Below the pieces are notes generated by a model, which saw only the letters and a list, made by a program, of their open reading frames with translations, did no database searches and had not been told where the DNA came from. Position numbers and translations under genes: made by a program. A DNA stretch of 52,565 bases from an uncultured Bacteroidales bacterium (GTDB taxonomy: Bacteria; Bacteroidota; Bacteroidia; Bacteroidales; P3): NCBI GenBank assembly GCA_944320465.1, contig CALUHO010000021.1, positions 1 through 52,565 of the forward strand, written 5' to 3'. Below, piece after piece: positions 1 to 7,732 of this stretch (position 1 is its first letter; each line of letters starts with the position of its first letter).

Positions 1-76
1 GAAGCGGGCAAGATGCCCGGAAGCCTCATTTTCCCAATCAGAAACGGACTCGGCGTGTCTGATGACCGATTTGGGT
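1..76 (-). mobile_element. MITE-like repeat, copy 1 (cut by window edge)
   Basis: This is the end of a copy of the ~195-bp repeat family in reverse orientation. It carries the GCGGGCAAGATGCCCG segment and ends in the inverted terminus GATGACCGATTTGGGT. It is separated from the next copy by three bases (TGA, 77-79), which fit the TNA target pattern of the family. The remaining ~119 bp lie outside the window. Confidence 0.8.
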
Positions 77-79
77 TGA

Positions 80-274
80 ACCCAAATCGGTCATCAGACT
101 TCGGGGAGATTGCCCGCTTGTGCCATGCAGCATGCTTCTCGTCTAGCCGAAGGCGTAGCGGGCTACGTCGAGGCGTAGCGAGAAACTGGATGCGGGCAGA
201 AGCGGGCAAGATGCCCGGAAGCCTCATTTTCCCAATCAGAAACGGACTCGGCGTGTCTGATGACCGATTTGGGT
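80..274 (-). mobile_element. MITE-like repeat, copy 2 (tandem with copy 1)
   Basis: A complete 195-bp copy in reverse orientation, starting ACCCAAATCGGTCATCAGAC and ending GTCTGATGACCGATTTGGGT. Its termini have G/C in place of A/T at one symmetric position compared with the other copies (TCATCAGAC against TCATTAGAC). The change is present in both arms, so the pairing is kept. The right flank is TAA (275-277) and the left flank is TGA (77-79). No transposase is encoded. Confidence 0.85.
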
Positions 275-431
275 TAAATCCGGGAACCGAGCCATCGCAA
301 ACCGTTGTCACAAGCTAGCCGCCAAAAGGCTTGGTATCGGCTTCCAAAAGGACATGAAAGCGTTCAAAGCCATCAGAACGAAAGGCTTGGCATCGACCTC
401 CGAAACGGGAAAAGCACTCAAAACCACCTGC

Positions 432-1817
432 ATGGAAGAAAGATTCCGCCATATTGCCGAGAACTGGTTCCTGACCGAGCCTCTGCTGTTCAATGTCTAT
501 TGCAGCCACAAGCTATGCGCGTTGAGAACCGAGGAGCAAAACAGCCGGACGGTACTGCGCTGCGGCAAAGGCCGGATCGAATACAACCCGGCCAGGGTAG
601 CCGAATTGGAGCAGATCCAATTGGAAGAGTATCTGCGACTGGAAATGATCCGCATCCTGCTCAAGCATCCCTACCAACGCCAGCCCCAGCCCGTCCGCAA
701 GGATGTCTGCTACTGGGCCAGCGACTTGGTGCTCCAAGACCATTACAAACCCAAAGTCAGGATTTTCTGCCGGGACGACTTCCAAGGCATCGCCTTTCCC
801 GGATACGCGGCCGCTTTTGAAGAATACTACCGCAGCCTGTTGCCCTTGAGCCAATCCTATTCCGGCATGAGCGACGAGCACGCCGGTGCAGGCGAACAGG
901 AATCGGAGAACCAAGATGCACAGCAAGACCAGCAAGAAGAAGGACACGTAAATGATGAGGAAGGCCGCTCCGGCGGGGCCGGTTCGCCCAACGAGAACGC
1001 CCAAAGCCCCAAGGGACTAAAAGAAGGCGACACGGCTTCGACTTCCGCCAAGCAGAGTTCCCCGACCGGAGGCGGCAAAGGGGAAAACGAACCGGAGAAG
1101 AAGATGACCGCCCTGCAACAGATGCAGGAGAAGGCCGGGCAAGCCGCCGAACTCTGGGACGAAGACCAGCTGATGCAGGAAGAAATAAACCGGATGGTGG
1201 AAGTGGCCGAGCAGACTCAAGCCTGGGGCAGCCTCAAAGGGCGGATGAAAGAGATAATCGTAGCATCCACCCAGGCCAAAGTGGATGCCAGCCGAATCCT
1301 GAACGGCTTCCGTGGCTCGCTGATTTCAAGCCGCCGCCAGCTGACCCGGATGCGCCCCAGCCGCCGCTACGGTTTCGACAACATGGGCAGCCGCCACCAG
1401 TTCTCCACGCGCCTCTTGGTTGCCGTGGACGTAAGCGGCTCCGTACCCTCGGAAAGCCTGCGGCAGTTCTTTGGCATGGTAAACCGCTTTTTCAAATACG
1501 GGATAGAGAAAATCGATGTGATTCAATTCGATTCGGATATCAAGGGCGAACCACTCAGCCTGAAGCGAGCCCTCAAGGAAGTAGCCGTCTTGGGCCGGGC
1601 CGGGACAAACTACCAAGCGGTAATGGATTACGCCTGCCAGGATGGGGATTACGACGGGCTTATCATCTGCACGGACGGTTTCGCGGCCCTGCCCCGGCTC
1701 AAAAAGAACATCCGGACCAAGATTCTCTGGGTATTCAACAACCGGGCTTTCTTTGAACGGCATAGTTGGGTCTCTTCCTTCCCCAATAGTCGCTCCTGCT
1801 TCCTTGACGGCGTGTGA
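432..1817 (+). CDS. vWA-domain protein with pseudo-metallopeptidase N-terminus (DUF2201 type)
   Basis: About 461 residues. The N-terminal ~150 residues resemble the putative metallopeptidase domain found in front of vWA-like domains, but the place where an HExxH zinc motif is expected reads LEMIRILLKH, so peptidase activity is unlikely. A charged, E/Q/G/S-rich linker follows (about residues 150-230). The C-terminal vWA domain has an intact MIDAS: DVSGS at about 333-337, the threonine of GRAGTNY and the aspartate of CTDGF. Members of this family usually work with a MoxR-type AAA+ ATPase, and one is encoded convergently at 2222-3289. I prefer the start at 432 (MEERFRHIAENW), from memory of how homologues begin; ATG 354 is also possible. 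The stop codon lies inside the outer arm of the hairpin element at 1806-1931. Confidence 0.8.
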   Translation: MEERFRHIAENWFLTEPLLFNVYCSHKLCALRTEEQNSRTVLRCGKGRIEYNPARVAELEQIQLEEYLRLEMIRILLKHPYQRQPQPVRKDVCYWASDLVLQDHYKPKVRIFCRDDFQGIAFPGYAAAFEEYYRSLLPLSQSYSGMSDEHAGAGEQESENQDAQQDQQEEGHVNDEEGRSGGAGSPNENAQSPKGLKEGDTASTSAKQSSPTGGGKGENEPEKKMTALQQMQEKAGQAAELWDEDQLMQEEINRMVEVAEQTQAWGSLKGRMKEIIVASTQAKVDASRILNGFRGSLISSRRQLTRMRPSRRYGFDNMGSRHQFSTRLLVAVDVSGSVPSESLRQFFGMVNRFFKYGIEKIDVIQFDSDIKGEPLSLKRALKEVAVLGRAGTNYQAVMDYACQDGDYDGLIICTDGFAALPRLKKNIRTKILWVFNNRAFFERHSWVSSFPNSRSCFLDGV

Positions 1818-1931
1818 ACAGGGGCAATCTGCGGCCTTACCCGAGGGATTCGAAAATGCTCACGTACCAAAGCAGGCCCCGCTTTTCTCACCCTCGCGTG
1901 CCTTGCATCTTACCCCTGCTCACACGCCGTC
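1806..1931. repeat. 126-bp hairpin element A (convergent gene end)
   Basis: The outer arm 1806-1824 pairs with 1913-1931 over 19 positions with one mismatch. Inside, CGAGGG (1842-1847) pairs with CCCTCG (1891-1896), followed by GAAAATGC/GCTTTTC. On the minus strand it shows the family boxes AAGATGC near one end and GCAGATT near the other; these pair around a tandem G-A/A-G mismatch. It starts within the last codons of the vWA gene and probably also ends transcription. Its apex is more diverged than in elements B and C. Confidence 0.75.
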
Positions 1932-2095
1932 CCGACCCGCGGGACGAAAAGCCGACCCGCAAGCAGCAGTTCAAGCAACAAAACACAAATAATTAATCCA
2001 GACATCACACTATCGACATCTACATAGAATCTTCCGCAGAACGCAAAATCCAATCGAACCCTCTCTTACTAATCGAAACCGTCCGGCGCGTCGGC

Positions 2096-2221
2096 GTTGG
2101 CGGGTCAGAACGGACAAGATGCGAGGCGTCGAGCCGCGGATGGCGAGGGAGCGTACTTGAGTACGTGACCGAGCCAGACAAGGCTCGCAACGAAGCAGAT
2201 TGCCCGTTATCACCCGCCAAC
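2096..2221. repeat. 126-bp hairpin element C (convergent gene end)
   Basis: The outer arm GTTGGCGGGT (2096-2105) pairs perfectly with ACCCGCCAAC (2212-2221); AACGG/CCGTT continues the stem. The family boxes AAGATGC (2116-2122) and GCAGATT (2195-2201) are present. The apex GAGCGTAC-TTGA-GTACGTGA keeps a second tandem G-A mismatch. It abuts the stop codon of the MoxR gene. Between elements A and C (1932-2095) I see no gene. Confidence 0.75.
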
Positions 2222-3289
2222 CTATAAGTTGGAGATGAAGTCGCTAATCCTCGCATACACCTCCGGTGCCGCCTGCAGAATCAGGAAATTGGCATGGGAA
2301 TACTGGGCGTTCTCAAAGACATTGCAGAACTGCGCCATAGCTTCCCGGTAACCCTTATCGACCAGCCAAGACACATAGGCCAGCAGATTCCCGGCCACCA
2401 TACCGGCAAAATCAGCTTCGGGCAACTGGTCCAAGTAACGGAAAAGGCTTTCGTTCAAAACCGCCAATTCCGCCACACGGTAATGCGAAGCCTGCTCCCT
2501 GACGGACTCGAAATCGCGCAAGACTTCCTGCGCACTCAATACCCGCTCTTCCGAAATGCTCTCGAAGAAACGTGCTGCCGCCTTAGCTCCCACGATGCCC
2601 GCCACAATCTTTTTAGTGGTATCCGTAGGGGTAACGGTACGTGCCATCACTTCCGAGACACGTTCCCAAGCCCGACGGTCGGGCAGCTTCTCTAATCCCG
2701 GATCCAAAACCCGCAGCATTTCCCCGTCCAGATAATCCTCATGGTTCTCGATGAAACCGACGACCCGGCCATCCAAGCCTTTGCTTCTGGCCCAAGCCAC
2801 CCATTCGGCCACCGTCGGCTGGAAATAATAGACATTGAAACGCGACACCAAGGCCGGATCCAAGTCGGTAAGCTGGTACTCGTCCCCCTCGTTGACCGCC
2901 GAAATGATACGGCTCCCCTCCGGCAGCGAACGCCCCGCCAGCTTCTTGTTCAAGGCCAAATCCATGATAGTCTGCAGAATTTCCGGCCGCGCCCGGTTCA
3001 ACTCATCCAAAAACAAGACAATAGGATGCCCGTCCAACGGAAACCAATAAGGAGGCATGAATTCCGTCTTTCCCGTCTTCTCGTTCTTATGCGGGATGCC
3101 TATCAAATCCCCGGGGTCGCTCATCTGGCCAAGGAACAAAGAAACCACCTTCTGCCCCTGCGTGCTGAAATAGCGTTCCAGAATCTGCGACTTGCCGATT
3201 CCATGCCGTCCCACCAGCATCACATTCTGGGTATAAGGCACGGTCCGGAGCAGTTCCTCCAACTCTTTCGTATTGATACTGACTGCCAT
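2222..3289 (-). CDS. MoxR-type AAA+ ATPase
   Basis: 355 residues. Walker A is GRHGIGKS (residues 27-34), Walker B is IVLFLDE (about 90-96), and an NRARPEI segment follows, as in MoxR/AAA_5 proteins. MoxR ATPases are thought to act as chaperone-like remodelers for partner proteins with vWA domains; the vWA gene at 432-1817 is the obvious candidate although it is on the other strand. It is the last gene of a minus-strand run, starting 6 bp after the stop of the unknown gene at 3296-4030. The exact client is unknown. Confidence 0.85.
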   Translation of the reverse strand: MAVSINTKELEELLRTVPYTQNVMLVGRHGIGKSQILERYFSTQGQKVVSLFLGQMSDPGDLIGIPHKNEKTGKTEFMPPYWFPLDGHPIVLFLDELNRARPEILQTIMDLALNKKLAGRSLPEGSRIISAVNEGDEYQLTDLDPALVSRFNVYYFQPTVAEWVAWARSKGLDGRVVGFIENHEDYLDGEMLRVLDPGLEKLPDRRAWERVSEVMARTVTPTDTTKKIVAGIVGAKAAARFFESISEERVLSAQEVLRDFESVREQASHYRVAELAVLNESLFRYLDQLPEADFAGMVAGNLLAYVSWLVDKGYREAMAQFCNVFENAQYSHANFLILQAAPEVYARISDFISNL

Positions 3290-3295
3290 TATTCT

Positions 3296-4030
3296 CTATT
3301 TATTAGGGCTTCCTGCCACAAAAAAACCTTCACCGCTCCAATAATCGGTATCCGACAGATTGACCGGCAAAGGACACTCCTGCAACGACTTCTCCATATG
3401 CGCCACCGTTTGGTGAACCTTGGGCAGCACTGTCTGGAAATTAACATAAGGCAAACTGATTTCCAAGGTCTTGCCCACGTTCAAACGGATGCAGAGCACC
3501 GCCTCGGTTTCGCCTTCTTTCAAATAATGATGGTACGGGCTACCCTTGAACAAAGCCGGAAGCATCATGTGGATGCCCGACAGTGCCAGCCTCTTCAATT
3601 TCTGGCGTTTTGCCTCCTCCTTGGCCGCCTGTCCCACCACGTCCACCAACGAATCCAAGGCATCCTTGTAGCGACCGTAATGACTGCAATAGGTCTGCAA
3701 CATCGACACCACCGAAGCCACCGAGGCTCCGGTCAACGAAACCGGCTCCTTGCATTCCTGAATCGTCAGTTCCATCGTCCCGATGCCCGGATTTTGAATC
3801 ACATAGACATCGTTTTCCTTGCAAAGGCTCATCTGCAAGGTCGGGCATGGCGTGCCGAAAAAACTGCGGGTCGTGGTCCGAGCCACTTGGGCCGAAGTCC
3901 AGCCTCCTTGCAAAAGAGCCTGATACAACTCGTCCAGGCTGAAAGCCGGAGCCCCGTACCTGAGCACATTCTTGAGCCAGTTGACCTTCTGCGTCCAGAA
4001 GTCGGCCCTGATTTCCTCTTCGCTTTTCAT
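3296..4030 (-). CDS. Unknown protein of the MoxR/vWA neighbourhood
   Basis: About 244 residues from MKSEEEIRADFWTQ. An upstream ATG at 4060 would add ten residues with no clear support. I do not recognise a family. It is a soluble, mixed alpha/beta-looking protein without signal peptide or membrane segment. It contains FFGTPCPTLQMSLCKENDVY and a lysine-rich stretch (AAKEEAKRQKLKRLA) in the middle. It lies 6 bp upstream of the MoxR ATPase gene, a spacing that argues for co-translation, so it is probably a third component or client of the MoxR/vWA pair. Confidence 0.7.
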   Translation of the reverse strand: MKSEEEIRADFWTQKVNWLKNVLRYGAPAFSLDELYQALLQGGWTSAQVARTTTRSFFGTPCPTLQMSLCKENDVYVIQNPGIGTMELTIQECKEPVSLTGASVASVVSMLQTYCSHYGRYKDALDSLVDVVGQAAKEEAKRQKLKRLALSGIHMMLPALFKGSPYHHYLKEGETEAVLCIRLNVGKTLEISLPYVNFQTVLPKVHQTVAHMEKSLQECPLPVNLSDTDYWSGEGFFVAGSPNK

Positions 4031-4154
4031 TTTCTTCCCAACAATATCGCGCGGTGCCAATAAACCCAGCCTGCACTACCGGCAGTAGTCGAATCCGAAA
4101 TCCGACAACACACTGACAAGCTGAAAAATGCACTCAATCACCCAAAAGCTCAAA

Positions 4155-4637
4155 CTACAAGCCCATATCGTCCTTGGTGAACTGGAATGGCAACAAGCCC
4201 TGTATGCTGTCCAGAACGACAATCTTGCCGGTTGTTCCCCGCAGGATTATCCGGATGGGATGCTTGAACTTATGTTCGTATTCCAAAATGGCCTGGCGGC
4301 ATGCCCCGCAAGGAGCTACCGGATGATTCACGGCCTGTTTGGAATCAGCCGTAATAGCCAAAGCCTCGATAGCCTTATCCGGATAATTGGCCGAAGCCGA
4401 AAAGACAGCGACCCGCTCGGCACAAAGCCCTGAAGGATAAGCTGCATTTTCCTGATTGCTACCCGTAACTATCGTCCCGTCTTCCAAGCGGAGAGCGGCT
4501 CCGACCCGGAAACCGGAATAAGGAGCATACGCCTTATCCACCATCTCGCCAGCCCGACGCATCAGTTCCCGATCCTGTGCCGGGAGCTGCATCTCATCAT
4601 CGTATTCCTGATAAGGAATGTCCAATTTCTTATCCAT
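4155..4637 (-). CDS. cdd: Cytidine deaminase
   Basis: 160 residues. The zinc-binding and catalytic signature is complete: CAE at residues 72-74 within SGLCAERVAVF, and PCGAC at 109-113. The N-terminal part has the substrate-side AYAPYSGFRVGAAL motif. The single-domain length fits the homotetrameric cytidine deaminases, which deaminate cytidine and deoxycytidine to uridine and deoxyuridine in pyrimidine salvage. It follows tadA by 13 bp on the same strand, so two members of the deaminase superfamily are probably co-transcribed. Confidence 0.93.
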   Translation of the reverse strand: MDKKLDIPYQEYDDEMQLPAQDRELMRRAGEMVDKAYAPYSGFRVGAALRLEDGTIVTGSNQENAAYPSGLCAERVAVFSASANYPDKAIEALAITADSKQAVNHPVAPCGACRQAILEYEHKFKHPIRIILRGTTGKIVVLDSIQGLLPFQFTKDDMGL

Positions 4638-4650
4638 GCACGCCTCCTTT

Positions 4651-5100
4651 TTAACGCTTTCGTTGAAAAAATTCCTTGATCAAACTGGCGCATTGCTCGG
4701 CCAGCACGCCTCCCACCACTTCCGTCTTAGGATGCAACAGGTTCACCCCCACGCGGCTATAGCCTCGTTTCGGATCGGATGCCCCATATACCACCTTGCC
4801 GATTTGCGCCCAGAACAAGGCCCCGGCACACATCACGCAAGGCTCCAAAGTGACATACAGCGTGCAATCGTTCAAGTATTTGCCTCCCAGAGCCTGAGAA
4901 GCTGCCGTAATGGCTTGCATCTCGGCATGAGCCGTCACATCCACCAATTTCTCGGTATAGTTGCATGCCCGGCTCAAGATTCGATCCCTCCATACGATCA
5001 CCGCGCCCACAGGCACTTCGTCCGCCAAAAAAGCGAGTTCGGCCTGCTTAAGAGCCTCCCGCATGAAGTATTCATCCGTCTTTGCCAAACTTTCGAGCAT
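4651..5100 (-). CDS. tadA: tRNA adenosine(34) deaminase
   Basis: 149 residues with HAE (58-60) and PCVMC (87-91), the zinc-binding triad and proton-shuttle glutamate of the tRNA-specific adenosine deaminases. TadA makes inosine at position 34 of tRNA-Arg(ACG). The end of the N-terminal region (VPVGAVIV) and the ALFWAQIGKVVYGA stretch are typical. A repeat copy lies only 16 bp upstream of the start codon (5117-5311), so the native promoter has been pushed away or replaced. It heads the run tadA, cdd, unknown, moxR. Confidence 0.93.
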   Translation of the reverse strand: MLESLAKTDEYFMREALKQAELAFLADEVPVGAVIVWRDRILSRACNYTEKLVDVTAHAEMQAITAASQALGGKYLNDCTLYVTLEPCVMCAGALFWAQIGKVVYGASDPKRGYSRVGVNLLHPKTEVVGGVLAEQCASLIKEFFQRKR

Positions 5101-5116
5101 GACATTCTTCTTTTTA

Positions 5117-5311
5117 ACCCAAATCGGTCATTAGACATGCCGAGTCCGTTTCTGATTAGGAAAATGAGGCATTCGGGCATCTTGCCCGCTTCTGTCCGCA
5201 TCCTGTTTCTCGCTACGCCTCGACGTAGCCCGCTACGCCTTCGGCTAGGCGAGAAGCATGCTGCATGACACAAGCGGGCAATCTCCCCAAAGTCTAATGA
5301 CCGATTTGGGT
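5117..5311 (+). mobile_element. MITE-like repeat, copy 3
   Basis: 195 bp, from ACCCAAATCGGTCATTAGAC to GTCTAATGACCGATTTGGGT, with perfectly inverted termini. It is flanked by a 3-bp direct duplication TTA (5114-5116 and 5312-5314). Internal paired segments include TTGCCCGCTT/AAGCGGGCAA and TTCTCGC/GCGAGAA, so the whole unit can fold into one long hairpin. It lies between the tadA start and the leader of the DUF4251 gene. In the remaining gap to 5551 I see no gene. Confidence 0.9.
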
Positions 5312-5550
5312 TTAACAAACCTGCAAGCGGCCTCCCTGCATTTTCTTTCTGCCACCCCCTCGCGAAAGGTTGCAAACTTACATAAAATACCGATTTCCAC
5401 GTCAGACAAAGCCCCAAGGATTGCTAAACACCTCATTTCCTCCCAAAACGCAGTCCCTATTTCTGGCACAGTTTTTGCACCATATATCCTTGGCGGTTTT
5501 CAACCTCACACAAACAAAAGGAATCCTAAAACCTTTAAAAACAGCAATCC

Positions 5551-6219
5551 ATGAAAAAGACAGTGTTCATCCTTGCATTGACGGGCTTCATCGGCCTGGC
5601 CGCAAACAAGATTTCAGCAGAAACAATAATCAATACAACTACAGCTGTTTATCCAAGCACACCAACAAACAGCATACATGAGAAAGATGCCTATGCCGAA
5701 AATATCAAAAACACCGCCATCAAGCCAGACTCTATCGAGAACACCAATCCAAGACACGCCAAGAAAAGAAAAGAAATTGAAGACGATGCCTGGATTCCCC
5801 AAATTCTTGATAGCAAAACTTTTGCCATCGAAATCGATCGGCTTTTCCTCCCAATGGGCATCATCAACCTACGGCACACGTGGCTGATGTTAGTCAAAGA
5901 CGGCCACGTGGAAGCCGGGCTTCCCTACTGGGGTCGTTACAGCGCACCCAATCTTTCGATAGACCATCCTCTAGTGGTTGAGGTAGATGCTATGGCCACC
6001 GATTACAAAGTAGATACAACCCGAAAGGGCTACGAAGTGAATTTCAAACTATACCAAGTAGGCGAAACCTTGGAAGTGGAACTACGCATCAACAAAGACG
6101 GCTATGTGTCGTTCTATCTGTACAGTTCCATGCGAAGCGACATCCGTTACTCCGGTGCCATCAAGATGGTTCCAGACAAAAGCATCCCCTTCCGGCAAAT
6201 GAGCGACCAATTATGGTAG
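5551..6219 (+). CDS. Secreted DUF4251 family protein
   Basis: 222 residues. A signal peptide (MKKTVFILALTGFIGLAA, cut near residue 24) precedes a polar T/N/K-rich spacer (about 25-75). The rest matches the DUF4251 fold known almost only from Bacteroidota: a strand-rich region with LPYWGRYSAP at about 120-135, YKVDTTRKGYEVNFKL and a C-terminal RYSGAIKMV. The function of DUF4251 is not known; proteins are exported to the periplasm or outer membrane. It is a single gene followed by a clear terminator. Confidence 0.75.
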   Translation: MKKTVFILALTGFIGLAANKISAETIINTTTAVYPSTPTNSIHEKDAYAENIKNTAIKPDSIENTNPRHAKKRKEIEDDAWIPQILDSKTFAIEIDRLFLPMGIINLRHTWLMLVKDGHVEAGLPYWGRYSAPNLSIDHPLVVEVDAMATDYKVDTTRKGYEVNFKLYQVGETLEVELRINKDGYVSFYLYSSMRSDIRYSGAIKMVPDKSIPFRQMSDQLW

Positions 6220-6362
6220 AAAATGCAAACAACGGGAAACAAGTTGCCCGAATCCAATATCGAGGCCAAACATCTCGAACTGATTCTTAGAAAACAGGCT
6301 TGCAATGCCGAAATGTGGTTCTTAACACTTCTTAATTTTAAGATTCTTTTGGTTAAATGATG

Positions 6363-6391
6363 AAGGAGGCTCAACAGCCTCCTTTATTTTT
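6363..6391 (+). terminator. Intrinsic terminator after the DUF4251 gene
   Basis: AAGGAGGCT (6363-6371) pairs perfectly with AGCCTCCTT (6376-6384) around a 4-base loop, followed by TATTTTT. It lies 144 bp after the stop codon. No gene is seen in 6220-6601 apart from this site. Confidence 0.75.
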
Positions 6392-6601
6392 GCCTTGACA
6401 GACCCATCGGCCCAAAGACAATTCCTGAAACTTTCATCAAACAGCCATATCGGCAGACGAGGAAAGAAAAGGAATACGAACTTGCAAGCCACTGGTTTGC
6501 CATGTACAAGGTTTACCATGCAGAGAGTGTGTGAAGCATCAAACGCATGCATCCTCAAAGCACCAACAAACCCATGCTAAAAAGCTAAAACGAATCCGAA
6601 C

Positions 6602-7732
6602 ATGCAAATAGAAGACCTCGCCTTATCGTTCCTGAAAGGCATCGGCATCCGTACCGCCAATGCCTTGATGGAATTCTTCGGATCGGCCACCGCGTTCTTT
6701 AAAGCTACGCCTCAGGAATGCCGCGAAGCCGGAATCAAGCCAAGAGTCTGCGAGCAAATGGAAAAACTCCGGTCAGCAGCCTTATGCCGGGCCGAAAAAG
6801 AACTACAACAAACCCGGCGATACGGCATAGCGATAGTTTGTCACAATGATGCCGGTTACCCTGTAGCCTTGCGCTGCTGTTCCGATGCGCCCTTAGTCCT
6901 GTACTACCGAGGTCATTTAGAAGTAAATGACAAACAAGGATTAGCCGTTGTCGGCACCCGTAGAGCCAGCAGCTACGGCAAAGAACAGACCAGGAAAGCC
7001 GTGGAAGGCTTGAAAGGGCAAAATTTATTCACCGTAAGCGGTTTAGCCTTAGGCATCGATACCCAAGCCCATCAAAGCAGCTTAGAATCCGGCCTACCCA
7101 CGTACGCAGTGCTGGCACACAGTTTAGAAATGGTGTATCCGGAAGAAAACCGAGGCCTCGCGCAACAAATCATAGAGCAAGGCGGAGCCATTCTTTCGGA
7201 AATGCCCCTGCACACCCAAATCAGAGCAGGGCTTTTCCCTCGCCGCAACCGAATCATTGCAGGCATGGCACAAGTGACTCTTGTGGCCGAAGCTTCCATG
7301 AAAGGAGGGGCCATGCACACAGCCTATGCAGCAGATTCCTACCAAAGAAGCGTTTTTGCAATACCCGGACGGAACAATGATTATGTTTACGAAGGCTGCA
7401 ATTACTTGATCAAGACGGGGAAAGCCCGCTTGTTTCAAGAAGCGCAGGACATCCGGCGGGAAATGGGGATGGATGATACCAGCATGCTTACCTCAAGCAG
7501 CAATACCGAAAACTCCGGATTCCCAGGAAGCATCGGATTGCCCGGATTCCAACCCGATCTGGAACAATCGGTCGTTCTGAATATCCTGCGTTCTGAAAAC
7601 CCGGCTTCGATAGACCTCCTGCTTCAGCACAGCGGATTCCCCTTGCCCGATCTGCTATCCTGCCTGCTGAGATTGGAACTATCCGGCCTCATCCGTTCCT
7701 GTCCCGGCAGCTATTACGAGCTATCGGGCTAA
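6602..7732 (+). CDS. dprA: DNA processing protein DprA
   Basis: 376 residues. A helix-hairpin-helix-like N-terminus (LSFLKGIGIRTANALMEFFG) precedes the Rossmann-type DprA core with VVGTRRASSYG, SGLALGIDTQAH, FPRRNRIIAGMA and EASMKGGAMHTA. A short winged-helix end (about 320-370) recalls the DML1-like domain. DprA loads RecA on single-stranded DNA that enters the cell during transformation. The 3' end overlaps the convergent elbB gene by 12 bp. CinA, another competence-associated protein, is encoded at 36904, far from this locus. Confidence 0.92.
   Translation: MQIEDLALSFLKGIGIRTANALMEFFGSATAFFKATPQECREAGIKPRVCEQMEKLRSAALCRAEKELQQTRRYGIAIVCHNDAGYPVALRCCSDAPLVLYYRGHLEVNDKQGLAVVGTRRASSYGKEQTRKAVEGLKGQNLFTVSGLALGIDTQAHQSSLESGLPTYAVLAHSLEMVYPEENRGLAQQIIEQGGAILSEMPLHTQIRAGLFPRRNRIIAGMAQVTLVAEASMKGGAMHTAYAADSYQRSVFAIPGRNNDYVYEGCNYLIKTGKARLFQEAQDIRREMGMDDTSMLTSSSNTENSGFPGSIGLPGFQPDLEQSVVLNILRSENPASIDLLLQHSGFPLPDLLSCLLRLELSGLIRSCPGSYYELSG

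Noticed and set aside
1..318. Reading frame of 101 residues across the two repeat copies
   Set aside because: It consists almost entirely of repeat sequence and repeats the same peptide twice; no start signal or homology.
1806..2221. Integron attC sites or a CRISPR array
   Set aside because: The two hairpins are not direct repeats with spacers, lack the R/L core sites of attC, and no cas or integrase gene is near.
2741..4063. 440-residue frame on the plus strand opposite moxR and the unknown gene
   Set aside because: It is the antisense shadow of two better supported minus-strand genes; it is rich in His, Arg and Gln and has no domain.
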